Assembly (NCBI GenBank): GCA_947650285.1
Contig: CANTFL010000123.1
Coordinates: 1-64,000 of the forward strand
Origin: Hyaloperonospora brassicae
Lineage: Eukaryota > Oomycota > Peronosporomycetes > Peronosporales > Peronosporaceae
Reading direction: 5' to 3'
Length of the DNA stretch: 64,000 nt
Positions 43,032 through 55,035 of the stretch are shown one piece after another. The notes below the pieces were generated by a model. The model was not told the origin of the DNA. It saw nothing but the letters and a program-made list of their open reading frames with translations, and made no database searches. Positions within the stretch are counted from its first letter, which is position 1. Each line of letters starts with the position of its first letter. A program made the translations under genes and the position numbers.

Positions 43032-46000
43032 TTCTCTTCTGAAGAGTGCATCAATTCGCCAGTTTTGTCAAAGGAGACAAACTACCAGTTATTGTATTTT
43101 TTTGCTATCTGCTTTTCTGTATCGTGTCTTTATCGCTCAATATATACAGAATATAAAACTCCGCGGTATCAATCTCAATTGCATCCATTTTGCTGAGATC
43201 GTTACAAAACTTAATTTCAATGTCGCTTACTATTTCTTTGTATACAGATGCTTATTGAAAATCATTAGAAAAAATATTGAACCTTTATGATGTATCGATT
43301 TGAATTTTAGCTTTCAGTCTCCTTCATCGCGGACGAATCGAAAACGATCTTCAGTTCCCTCTAATAAAGCCTTGACGCTCAATGTTAAATTTAATTAAAA
43401 GTAGTTTTCGGGATTGAAACAATCGACTGGTGGTAAGAAAGTTCTATCTTTGATCACAAACACGCAATGCTGACTATTTCAAATGTCGGTAAAGAAATGA
43501 ATTTATGTGGGTGCATTAGTGGACGTTAAAACTGATATGATAAAGAGTTCGTGGGGTCAATGGAAGAGAAGTAGCACACGGACGCGATTTATCTAATGGC
43601 GTCTGCATTATTTATTGTGATTAGCTTTAGTATAGACTTCGTCTGAATGTGCATTATTGATAAATCACATGGTCTATTATTCCACTTATACGTCTCGAAC
43701 ACTCAATGTCCGAAAAGCATCGTGAGGAGGCGAGAAATTAATATCGATACATATTTCTTTCGCGATCGTGTGAAATCGGGTCGCGTCATCGCGCAATGTC
43801 CTCTTTGTCCAAATACCATGTATATACTGCATCGCCTGTTAGCCGACTGAGAATGGAGAAGGAAATAATGCCACACTTATTATAACCTTGACCTCGTTCT
43901 AGTTTGTGAGAAAATCATGTTGAGACATGGGTACTGAATTTGTTAGTCACAGTGAACATATTGTCGCACCCAGGTTCAAAAAATTTACTGAATTCTACTA
44001 ATCAGATAAAACCTTTCTCGACATAAATTACAAGTCACATAGTAATCCCGTCGATCAACTTCGTTGAGAGATTATGTTAACATATAGGAGTTTTGTCACG
44101 ATCTTTCTCATCATCAAGATCTCTCTATATAAGCTGATATGAGGTTATGGTGCAAGGCCGGTTCTCTAAACTAATTTTTGCCATTGTGAATCCTGGTAGA
44201 CCGAATTGTGTCGGCACGTCGTCGTCTCTCTTATATTTAGACACTAGTGTTACGAGGTGGATGCTGTGCAAAGGAGCATGCACACAAACAGCATTGAATT
44301 GGGCAAACCGTGCATATCGATCATTAAATGGGTCAACAGAACAGATGTTCTAGTTTTTAAGCTTAAACGTCGATTAATTGTGTACAGCAATCTATATGTA
44401 TATGAAGGATGATACGCCACGGAGTGTCATTCGATAAATGGTGTGTGTACGTTCATATTTATCAAATTCGTCATAAATAATGAGGATACTGATTACACGT
44501 ACTTTGTGCATCGAGAAATCTACGGTGGAAGAGTCGTCAAACTCGGCAATTACGTCACTTTGATTCGCTCGTGGTACATAAACACAATACCCACAGGCCG
44601 TATCCCATTATGCATATAGAACTTTATAATGTGGTGAAGCACGAAAGGTAAAGAGCAATCTGTATAAACTCAGGGGTTTTCTGGCGGCGTCGATTCCAAA
44701 GGATAAATTAAAATACATCTACTCCCTTTTTAGTAATCGACGATATTGCACTCCTGTGAAAGACTAAGAATTTTTTCATTCTCTGACGGCTGTCTACCAT
44801 CGTTTCTCGCCAAAAGTGATTATGAGATAAGGATGTATAGTAGACGTGGTCAATGATCACATGCGATAAACATATACCATTTGACGGCCTACGAAAACAA
44901 TATTTGATCTCTTTTAAACAAAGATGCCGTTTATGATAAGGAATGAGGACCGGGTTACATACATCAAACGAAAATGTGTATATAATAATGACATGATTAA
45001 TGTCACAGAAGTTGAAGTCGAGCATAAAATCATAAAATGATTGTTTTAGGTATATCAGTTTGTACGCTTGACGGCGGGTAAGCTTAGAGCACCATGTCAT
45101 ACTGCCCAAGCATATAGAAGGTGAATGTTACCAATTAGGCAAGGGGCTCATATAAAATATCTCAAGGCAACCGACAGGAAATCACGTAATCTTTTCATGT
45201 CGTCTTCGCTGGTTTGTTTTGCTGAACTACCTATAATTTATGGAAGCAACAGTACACTATATATTGTAAGTGTTAGGCCTAGACGGTCTATTGAGCTACG
45301 TACGATAGTACGGTATATGACCGATGAAGAAGTGAGATATCATATAAAACTGAAATATCTATGATAATCAAAAACATGTAAATGAATCTAATGAGTTTAC
45401 TGTTGTCAATTACTAAAAGCAGGTTGATATCTTTTGTTGCGAAAAATCCCGATGGTGCTGTGGACAAACGTTATACAATTATTTATGCAGACGTAATATG
45501 CCAAATTTGCATTACGCACATTGAGGTCAAATCATATGCGCCTTAGCCAAATCTGGTGGAGTCGACTTATTATACACTCATTTTAACGACTTCCACCGTG
45601 ACTTGTCAGTTATCTTAAAAAAATTTATTATTTGAATGACGTTTGGGTGTACGTGATAGCAGATTATTGTAGCTGAGAACAGAGTATATTGCGATAGTTT
45701 ACGATCTACGACATATAAAAAAATGTCAAGTCAATTTACAACATCCATTACGTAATTTTTTCTCCGTAGGACATCTATCATGTGACAGCACTTTTATTCT
45801 TTGTAATGTACTGTGCAGTATATCAATGTCAATGAAGAGAAATGAGCTTGATTTGAGATATAGAGTTTTTGGCAGGCTATCTAAATGACAATTTTTGTTG
45901 GCACGTGCAATTTTCTACAAAAATTGACAAATGTTCGTATCGAACTTAAATATACAAATTTAAATACGATTCGATTAACACGTGAATTTAACGACGTAAG

Positions 46001-48698
46001 GTACGTAAGGATCTGTTTGAACATGAATGTATATACACAAAGAACTATACGAGGTTTCTACGTCTATATTTTACGAAGGTCAATCACTTTGCAAAACTCA
46101 ATAAGTGGGAGCATTTTCTTAATACTGTTAACAGTAAGTATGGAGTAAGTATCTTATTGACAACAAATTATTATGACCATCACTACGCTATATACATTAT
46201 ACACGATGATAAACCTATACAGAACAAATCGCATTGATATATATCGATACAAAGTCGGATTAACAAAGTCAACATGAAATATTCCAGGCCCGAACTGAAG
46301 GCTGTCTTACAGCAACATTGATCGAAAGCGGAATAAAATTTGCAATCGACGAATATTATACGAGGATAAGATACTGAAATCTGATAACGAGTCGAATAAA
46401 GTCCTTGTAGTCAAAGGTGCAGATTTTTTCGAATATAGACGGATGTTGCTCAACAGACTACGGAGGTCCTTTTTTGTAAAAAGAGTATACATTAATGTAT
46501 ACATTGAATAATCGATTTGGACAAATCTGCTCATAAAGAAACAGCAAAGTATTGCAGCATATATGTTAAAGATTGCTAGTGATAGAGACGGTGTCGCACA
46601 GCATGTCATTACCTACCTTAGCAGCAAAAATTGCATTGGTTAAATCTTTACACATCATGGAAATAAAGGATTAGCATGTGAATAAGCATAAATGAACAGT
46701 ATGGGACGTAAAATTCAACTTAGTAGGTCACGTCACGGATCTGATCACATAAATGACGATAAATACGGCTTTGGTAAGCGTTAAAACAAGAAGGGAATCT
46801 TATGCTACATATGATGACGGGGAAACTTACGACTGTCAAGTAAACGAGGTGTAGCTGTCAATAATTTAATTATCTGTAAGATGCATAGCATGGACGATAG
46901 CGTGACAACAAAGGATTCACCTATAAAAGGGGTTGATAATTTCTGCAATGCGACGCAGAAGTTTACGAAATAAGGAGGAGCAATATCCGCATTTAGTCTA
47001 GAGATAAAGGTGATAATGAAACACCTAATCCGTGACGAATTTAAAGTGCATACCCCAGGTATTAAGCACTTGAAATTATATGTAAGCTATGCGTTGTGTG
47101 GTGCGAAAAATGATCGTAAAGATGGTGTTAAATAAACGTAGCACACACTGAAAAGAATTCGCGGTAAAATACGGTCAGCAAACTATCAACACTGATTATG
47201 ATTCGACGTGACCAAGTATCATTATTACCATAGATATGTTTGGTACGCGTTGCTGCATAATTGCGGTCACTTCTAGACTATTTAAACACTTTCATGTCTA
47301 TGGCACGCATGTCTTCGTTAGATTTATTTGTGAATGTCTGCTTGATCAGGGGCATGATTTTTGTCAAGGCGAATTATAACAGCCTATCTCAATGCACAAT
47401 AACTGATTGAATTGGTTATGGAGAAGTTGAGTGATATCTGTGTAGGCGGGAGGATAATTTACGCTTTTGGCAAGGTATTGCCCTGACTAGGTCAGTTGGG
47501 ACGAGAGTCCAATACGTAGACGAAAATCGGGTATCGCTCATATTTTTATAAGTACCTATACAACGATCCGCGCCTTTATTTATACGGCCGAGATTCCGAT
47601 ATTATAAATGGTCCTTGTTGAAAGTTGCATTTGTGCGCAATTACGAGTGTGGAGTTCCAGGATAGAATTATCAAGATGCTGACCAAAAAATTGGGCTTAA
47701 GTATGAATATATCCAACACGCATCTGTTGTAATCGTCGACCTAGATAGTGATACTACCGATTCGTTCATCATAATATACAAACTGCATATCGTCCGTATT
47801 CTAGGGGGAATTATATGTGTAGGCGGAAACGCGGTCCTACAAACGAGAAAAATGTGTTTTTATTTTGCAAGATTGTCGCTTTTTTTAATGTATACATGAT
47901 GATAGGCACAAGACATGCGATATCTTAAAAATTCCGTTCGACAGCTCGTCCGCTGAATGCGAAGTCCAACATGGCAGCACATTGGCACCGTAAAAAACAA
48001 TCACATGCTTATATTGGTACTCAAAGTCGACGAAATGTACATGAAACAAAATAGCTGGTATAAATCAATGCTCATAAAAGATGGCGATTATCTCCTTTTC
48101 GGAGATACGATCTTAAACGCGAATATGGATCACTATCAAGCGCACTTACTTGCTGGGGGTCCAAACGTGAGCTTCTAGAGTCTTATTCATTTACAGATAA
48201 ACGAATGCAAAATATGGAATGCCGCAGCATCAAAAATTGGTAGGTAATTCCGAAATCTTTGTATTGGTCGCACTTGAGAGTTTTATGTACTAAAAATGTT
48301 CTTTGCACGCATATCGACCACAAAGTCGTCCTTGACAGGGCGACAAATTCTACTTACATCCGCAGAACAATGCGATACAATTTATCGGCCGTTGCGTTCC
48401 CGATAAAGTGACGAAAAAAATTGTAGATCAAAACGACAAGACCGATTTCAGTGTACCCTTTCTTTTTTTCAATTTTCTTAGAAAAATTTATATCACAATC
48501 GGAATGGTTAATTGGTTACTTCGTTGATTGAAGTTACAGCTGGGAGGAAAGAGTGCCTATAAATGATAGGTCTTTGAATACAGAGACATCATTTTTATAT
48601 AAGACTTTTGATATCTGCAATGTAAAATATTATGGGAATGGATGTAAAGTAAAAGAAAAGTATCTCCGGCGATGTGCAATCGTACCCCCCTCTGCGCG
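43032..48698. other. AT-rich tract without recognisable genes
   Basis: About 5.7 kb, visibly richer in A and T than the rest of the window. ORFs are short (longest 133 codons at 45109-44708, minus) and lack any motif I know. I see no repeat shared with other parts of the window, no LTR ends and no tRNA. One 18-nt perfect palindrome GTATACATTAATGTATAC lies at 46485-46502. It may be old decayed repeat DNA. Confidence 0.5.
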
Positions 48699-49121
48699 TG
48701 AAACGGGGCACTGACCAGTACGGAGTTTACTATAACTGACAGCAATGGAGGTTAGTGCCCAGCGAGGTGTAGGATTATACAGAGGAAGATGGAACGACTA
48801 AGGCAAAGACTCTAGTCGTGGTAAAAGTAAAACTGTTATAAATATAATTAAGTCCCATAACTTCTTGAATCTCTGTTTGTCCTGACTTAACTATACTAAT
48901 ATAACAAAACGTATAATGAAGTCTACTCACCGCCCATTGCACGCGTCTAGCAGTGATTGGTGGTTTGATATCATCACGATATCAACCAATGAGTAGACCC
49001 TTCGGTCATCTACAACAATATCACAATGCTCTGTGATATTGTTGAAAGAATGTCCAATGTAATATTATTTATTGTCATTTTGTCCTTAGTAACAATTTAT
49101 GTGACGGGATACCCCATTACA
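48699..49121 (-). repeat. LTR of fragment E
   Basis: 423 bp from TGAAACGGGGCACTG to ACCCCATTACA, with both termini mutated. Shares CAGTACG, the CGTCTAGCAGTGATTGG block and GATATCATCACGATATCAACC with the 3' LTR of B. A single TSD partner cannot be sought because the other end is missing. Confidence 0.85.
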
Positions 49122-49147
49122 TCACCCATCTTACTGATAAAAATCGT

Positions 49148-49937
49148 GTGACTATTAAACCTTTGAGGCCGTCCGTTGGATGCCAACGGGACGAAGAGCA
49201 TTGTTGGTCAGATCCATTCATTCTCACTTTGCCTCCCATACTTAACATGTCAATACGGGGTGACCCACATTCGACACATTCTGCTACTGTGCCAGTCTCT
49301 GCGGCTGACGACTCGTCGTCGGCTGCTCGTTCTCTGCCTGCAGCATGCCTTGCTGCAGGCACACGTGGTATCGCACCTCATGCACACAGTGACCCCGTGC
49401 TAGGACCCAGCTACTCTGCGAGTCATATGTGTCTGACTAGGGTTAGACTATAGAGGCATCGCGCCCACCTGTGGTGCCTCTATCTTCAAGAGACCTGCCG
49501 AAAGAACGGACTCGTGACATGCGTCACAGTCTTTTTGGCAATGATGATGGGTCCAGTGATGAGCATGATGACTCATCACAACAGTCAACTCGTGCGCCTT
49601 CGCACGAGCGCGTTAAAGATAGCGCGAGCCGTCGTCATAATGAAGACCGTGGTACCGGCAAAGGAGCCACGTCGAAGCGTGATGAGCTGAAGCCGTGGCA
49701 TTTTCCTTTACAATACATCAATAACTTGTCATACGAGACAAGTCAACACCATCGAATTCTCTTCTTCAATGCTAGTGAGCTTTATGGTTTGAGTTCCAGC
49801 GCAAAGAACGTTTGCGCTGGTATAAAGTTTTATCTCAATTGCTTCCTCAAGCATCGTTGGTACCATGGCAACCAAAAGCACGACAAGGCCTCGCTTTTGG
49901 CGGCGTGGAATGCGTTCGTCCGAAACGTCAAGAATCT
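49148..49937 (+). pseudogene. Opposite-strand ORF of fragment E, partial
   Basis: Two frames: 49148-49453 with NMSIRGDPHSTHSATVPVSA and DDSSSAARSLPAA, then 49471 onward with RTRDMRHSLFGNDDGSSDEH, QQSTRAPSHE (Gln codons where A and C have TGA), ELKPWHFPLQYINNLSYETS and FLKHRWYHGNQKHDK. The second frame remains open into the flanking duplicated sequence to 49959. The frame is kept despite many substitutions, which argues that it was once selected. Confidence 0.75.
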
Positions 49938-50550
49938 TGCACAGCTTCCACACGTATAACACTAGGCATCTCACCCAGTTACGGTTTTTACGGCAGGCGC
50001 CAATGTCTTATACATCAACTTCAAACGGCTGAGTAATGCCGTGAGGTGCAAGTCGCGTCATATTCGTTTTCAGCTGGGTTCGACATTCCAGATATTGGAC
50101 TCTTGTATCCAGCGATCGCTTTCTGTCGATAGGAAATTGATCGATTTCCGAGAACTAGGCCACTATAGCAAACACGTTCTCAAATTTCACGTTGGCTCTC
50201 TAATAGCGCTTCCATTCAGACAAAATATGATTGGCGTATGTTCTCTGCACATTGCCACATGGAGCAGTGCATGCCGTCGAGCGTACTAGCAAAAAAAAAG
50301 CATTTCGTGAACCGCCACGACCCATCTGGTTTAGTACGTTCAGAAAGCCCAGGGTCTCATGCCTGTTATTCGGTAAATAGCCTTCTTAGCTAATTACCTG
50401 TTCGCCAATAACACCTTGTAGTTAAAAAAGCTTCCAGCCAAACGTTGGGCAAGAGAGGTAGACCACGTGACTACTCAACCCCTACTACCTAATATCCTCA
50501 TTGCCTACTATTTTTCGTCTGCCCAATCGTATTAGCTAAGAGAGGATCTG

Positions 50551-50603
<53 letters not shown>

Positions 50604-50640
50604 GAATGCAGTTTGCACCCATGTCAATGCAAGCCGTCTC
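49938..50640. repeat. Segmental duplication copy 2, left part
   Basis: Matches 3719-4327 and then 12342-12395 without the interruption by element A, thereby showing the empty site of A. It carries a 51-base G run not present in copy 1 and is itself interrupted at 50640 by element D with duplication of GTCTC. No gene seen. Confidence 0.85.
50552..50602 (+). repeat. Poly-G run of 51 bases
   Basis: An uninterrupted run of G between GATCTGC and AGAATGCAG. Copy 1 has only GGGG at the equivalent place. It may be an expanded mononucleotide tract or an artefact of low-quality base calls or gap filling; the length should not be trusted. Confidence 0.9.
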
Positions 50641-51053
50641 TGTAACGGAGCAGCCCGTTACATGGAAATAGTCATTTGAGAGATAATGACAATAAAAGAT
50701 GGTATGTTGAATATTCTTATAACAATATCGCTAAAGTGGTGATATTGATGGGTCGACCAAAGAGTTCTGTTCATCGGTCGATATCTTGATGATATCAACC
50801 CACCAATCGCCGCAAGACGCGCGCAATGAGTGGTGACGAGACGTCACCATACACTCAATTAGATTAGTAAAGTTAAGCTAAGTCAAACAGAGAGACAGTA
50901 GTTAAATTCTCAATTATATTAATATAACAGTTCTACTTTTCCCTGAGACAGTGTTGCCTCTGTCTTACCTACCGCTTCCTCGGTTGCCTCGTGTACGCTT
51001 GTCGGTGCACGATACTCTTGCGTCACGTTCACGCAAGGGTGTGCCCCGTTACA
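50641..51053 (+). repeat. 5' LTR of element D
   Basis: 413 bp, TGTAACGGAGCAG to TGCCCCGTTACA. Distinct from the B/C type in the TAGTCATTTGAGAGATAATGAC region and in CCCTGAGACAGTGTTGCCTC. The primer site after it is altered (CCTATAGGCACTTTG), so priming may have been impaired. Confidence 0.95.
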
Positions 51054-51104
51054 CCTATAGGCACTTTGTAGTCCTTCCAAGCGACCACCTCCACATCATC
51101 CACC

Positions 51105-52246
51105 ATGCACATGGTGGATGATGAAGAGACCTTTCACTCCACGCGTGTAGGGTTTACCCATTTGAGTGACATCGGAATGGTGTGCGGTAGAACGAATGAG
51201 TTCTACCGTAGGCGAACTCGTCGTTAGCGCCATGTTGGAGTCTCTAGACAGAGACCAACAGCATGCCGATATCGCCAAGTTCACTCAGAATGAACTTGCT
51301 CTCGAGAGGGAGAAAGTAGCCTTGCTTCACCAGCAAGGCTCTCAACAGACCGAGCAGTTGAGAGAACTCGGTGCTCAACAGACAGAGCTGTTGAGATAGC
51401 AGCAATTCCATGCTGCTGTGGGCGGGACGGCGCATGCGCGTCGTCCCGAAGTCATGAAAGTTGACATCTCCAAGTACAGTGGAGTCCCGGAGGACTCCCT
51501 GTTACTGTGGTTTCTCGAAATCGACAGAGCCTTAAGGGCTCGTCGCGTCGAAGATGAGCAAATGAAACTAAACTTACTTGGCAGGACATGCCAAAGCTTG
51601 GTCCCTGGGGCTCGAGAGTAGCGACCCACATGTGCTTAGGTCGCTAGATGACTTCAAGTCCCGGCTCAGACAAACGTTTGAGCCGCCACGGGCTGAGTTC
51701 AGGGCTCGTTCAGAGCTCCTGAAACTCAAGCAGGGTAAGCGTGATGTGCACGCTTACGCACAACATATACGACTCCTTGCGAGTAGTATAACTGCTAACC
51801 CAGTACATGAACACACGTTGGTTACGGTGTTCATGCAAGGGCTCGCAGAAGGGCCCGTCAGGAGCCACCTGTTCCGCCTTGAGCTGAATACGCTGGAAGA
51901 TGCGATATCAGCCGCGGAACAGGAAGACTTTAGCATGAGACAGGCTCATGCTAGCTCAAACTCTTATCGTCCACCGAGACGACAAGAGATCGGAGGTCCA
52001 GAACCAATGGACCTCTGCTATGTTGAGAGCGAGAGACCTCGCTCTTCAAACAACAACCGATTGCAGAGGTGCAATCGCTGTCAGAAGTTAGGGCACTACG
52101 CATACGAGTGTAGAGCTCCACGCCCAGTACCAAACAGTACTGAGCGAAATGGACGACCATTTGCCAGAAAGGGCAATGGGCGTGGGTCCAGCACTGTTGC
52201 GGTTTCGCAACAGCGAGACGGACCATCAAAAAATGGTCGGGGTTAG
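51105..52246 (+). pseudogene. Gag of element D, broken
   Basis: Starts MHMVDDEETFHSTR. An extra G near 51174 shifts the frame before the inner Met at 51190. The Gln-rich helix keeps the Gln codon lost in B and C (QQTEQLREL) but has the TAG before QQFHAAV. Capsid core and CCHC knuckle (CNRCQKLGHYAYEC) follow from 51578 after the common +1 frame change. Confidence 0.87.
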
Positions 52247-52299
52247 TAGGGGCGGAGCACTCTACTGATCCATCAATCTCAAGAGAATTTGCAAATCTC

Positions 52300-52839
52300 T
52301 TGACGAAAGTTGCTCCAGATACACAATCATTGTGTGTCTCTGCACCTGGTGATGACTTTTCGCTCATCACCTTGAAGTTGGAAGCGACAAATAATTTGTC
52401 GCTGCGTGCTCTAGTAGACTGTGGGGCGTCGAACAACTTTGTTCGACGCCAGTCACTAGAGGGTCGTAGGCTCAAGTTCGTTGAGCGCGACATTCCCCTC
52501 ACAAGGATGACGGTGCGCCTTGCAATAGGCGCATCGATAACCGTTGAGAAACGTGTAGTAGGAATCCACTACACGTTAGAGGGCGAACAGTACGATGATG
52601 ACTTCATCGTACTGGATCTGGATGACAAACTTGATGTCATCCTGGGATTACCTTGGCTCAGAAAGTACGAGCCAAGGGTGAGCTGGCAGCATCGATCCGT
52701 GAAGATGCCTGCCGCTTGTTCATCAGATGGCCATCTGATGAACATCTTGGAGCGTCCACAAGCGTGTGGATGTTCTGCGAGTGAGTGCGATGGCCTCACT
52801 TTCGGTACGGTCGTTAGCACGACTGCACAAGATAGTTGA
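52300..52839 (+). pseudogene. Retropepsin of element D, open frame
   Basis: 179 open codons with ALVDCGASNNFVRRQ as active-site loop and VILGLPWLRKYEP. The frame is unbroken, with four C in the run, as in B. It ends DS-stop at AGT TGA with RT overlapping in +1. Together with B it shows the intact length of this reading frame. Confidence 0.86.
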
Positions 52840-55035
52840 TCACTACACTGTGGAACAAACTCCCGGCGGCTGTACAGAAGTACATGCTGCGCCGAAGGTC
52901 CACCACTCGAATAAGTCGAGTGGACTGGGACATAGATGCATGCCAAGCGGGCAGCATCTTAGAAGAAAGAAACCTGTTGCCCCCAAGGGGCAACATGAAC
53001 ATCCTAGGTCGACTGGAGAGTCGACCGTAGAGGACCGGTGCCTGACTGTGGTTGCACAGCCACAGTCGGAAGACGTCGAGGGAATAAGTCCCCACGTACT
53101 TGAGGAAGGAATCCCTTAAGAGTCACTTGCTGAGGGATCAGGCCCCTCAGCAACCTGTGGAAGAAAGTTCCCAGGAAGAAACCGAGACGTTGAACGTCTT
53201 GGTTAATGACGGATCAAGCGTAGGCGCTTATACGCTTGATCTGATTGTGCCTCCGAAGTTATCTTCGGAGATAACTCAATTGCCAACGCTAGAACCGAAA
53301 AGGTTCTTGCGTGATCTGCGCAGTGTCAAAGCCAAGCAGATATGTGTACTCGTCACAGAGGATGAGTATATGGCCGATATTCGGTCGGCAATAGTATTTG
53401 CCGAGAACGAACGGGTTCTCAGCAGCTCATCACTGGACGAAAGTGTCCTCGATGAGAAGACTCGGATTGAGCGATACGCGTCTCAATCCTGGGAGTCACT
53501 TCAGGCAAATACTTTGTGTAAGGATTTGATCGAATTCAGGGATGTCTACCCTAAATCCGTACCTTGCGAGTTGCCTAAGGACAAAGACACTCGACACGAG
53601 ATCGAGCTCAAACCGGGCTTGAAGTACTGTGTCATGAAGCAGTGGCCACTGCCTCGTGAACAAGTACTAGCGATCGACAAGCTCTTTGCCGATCGCTTAG
53701 CATCGGGCCATGTGAGGGAATCAACATCCCCTCACGTCTCTCCGACCTTCTGTGTGCGAAAGGCCACAGGAGGGTGGCGGATAGTGCACGCATTCAACAA
53801 GTTGAATGCTGCAACGGTACCGGCTTAGACGCCGATACCGAGGAAGGACGTAATCATAGATGGTATGTCAAAGAGTACCATCTTTTCGTCCATGAATCTG
53901 ATGGACGGATTCTATCAGATCCTTATGCGTGAACGGGATGTTCCGTACACAGCAGTGAGCACCCCCAGTGGTATGCTGTGGGAGTGGCTAGTGATACCAC
54001 AAGGGCTAAGAAATTACCCAACCACCTTCCACATATGCGTAAAAATATATATTAAGACTGGTGAGAAAATTCGCACCGAGTCACTTTGACGATGCGTTCG
54101 TCCATAGCCCGGCTATGGACGGAAAGACGGACGTTGAAGTTCACAGAACTCACGTTCGTCAGGTTCGTCAACTTATTCGCAAGCATAATTTGTATGCCAA
54201 ATTCAAGAAGTGTATACTCGCGGCTAGCGAAATACCACCTCTTCGGTGCATCGTGGGTAAACACGGCGTACGCCCTGATCCTGAAAAGATCAAGGCGATC
54301 ACCGACTGGCCAGTGCCAGTCGATGTCAAAAGACTAAGAAATTTCCTTGGTCTTGCGGCGTACTTTCACAAGTACTCGCGCAACTACGCCGAGATGACTG
54401 TTCATCTTTCTTGTTTACTCATGATAAATGCCAAGTGGTCATGGAACGCTGAGTGCCAGCATTCCTTTGAAGGTATCAAGCAAGGCTTGATGCAATCGCC
54501 CATCTTGGCGATTGCAGATCAGGACAGACCATTTCATGTGGTCTGTGACGCCAGCGATTTCGCAATCGGCTGTGCGTTAATGCAGTTCGAAGCAGATGGC
54601 GCAGAGCGCGTCATCTGTTATCAGTCGCGTCAGCTGCAAGCTGATGAGCGTAATTACCCAGTGCATGACAAGGAACTACTTGTCATGAAGTACGCACTGG
54701 CTAAGTTTCGCGTCTATCTCTTGGGAGATAGACCGTTTGGTGTCTTTACGGACCATTCGTCATTACGCACGGATGTAAACAGCCCACACCTCTCGCAAAG
54801 GATGGCGAGGTGTCTGTCTTTCTTCGCGGAGCGCAACTTCTCCATGGTGTACAAACCAGGACGACTCAATGTCGTCGCTGATGCACTCTCGCGCCGGCCC
54901 GATTTCAAGTCGGACGCACAATTCAACAGTGAGGATAAGCCCACTGTTGCGACACTGTCAGTCAGTGTCCCGTCGTCAAGTTTACTTGACGACGTACGAA
55001 GGCATACGCAGAAGATAAGAATCTTCTGCGATTGA
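52766..55035 (+). pseudogene. RT and RNase H of element D, broken and patchy
   Basis: Linker (52766-53119), a small rearrangement near 53110, RT fingers to VPA-stop at 53828 (CAG to TAG). Then MDGFYQILMRERDVPYT and a strongly diverged palm patch (53990-54080) in which the box still reads SHFDDAFVHS. Thumb and RNase H are one 324-codon frame (54061-55035): FLGLAAYFHKYSRNYAEM, CDASDFAIGCALMQ, FTDHSSL, GRLNVVADALSRRPDF. Unlike B and C it reads through the RT-RNase H junction (LLMINAKWSWN). Confidence 0.9.

Larger units (their letters stand above)
48699..49937 (-). mobile_element. Gypsy fragment E (3' end only)
   Basis: Minus-strand 3' end of a fifth Gypsy copy: one LTR plus about 0.8 kb of adjacent internal sequence holding the opposite-strand ORF. 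It ends within the conserved NAFVRNVKN region, where duplication copy 2 begins (GCTTCCACACG). gag-pol is absent. The LTR type is that of the 3' LTR of B, so this is the divergent subfamily. Confidence 0.85.

Noticed and set aside
44708..45109. 133-codon minus ORF in the AT-rich tract as a gene
   Set aside because: No recognisable domain or promoter, and chance ORFs of this size are expected in 5.7 kb on six frames.
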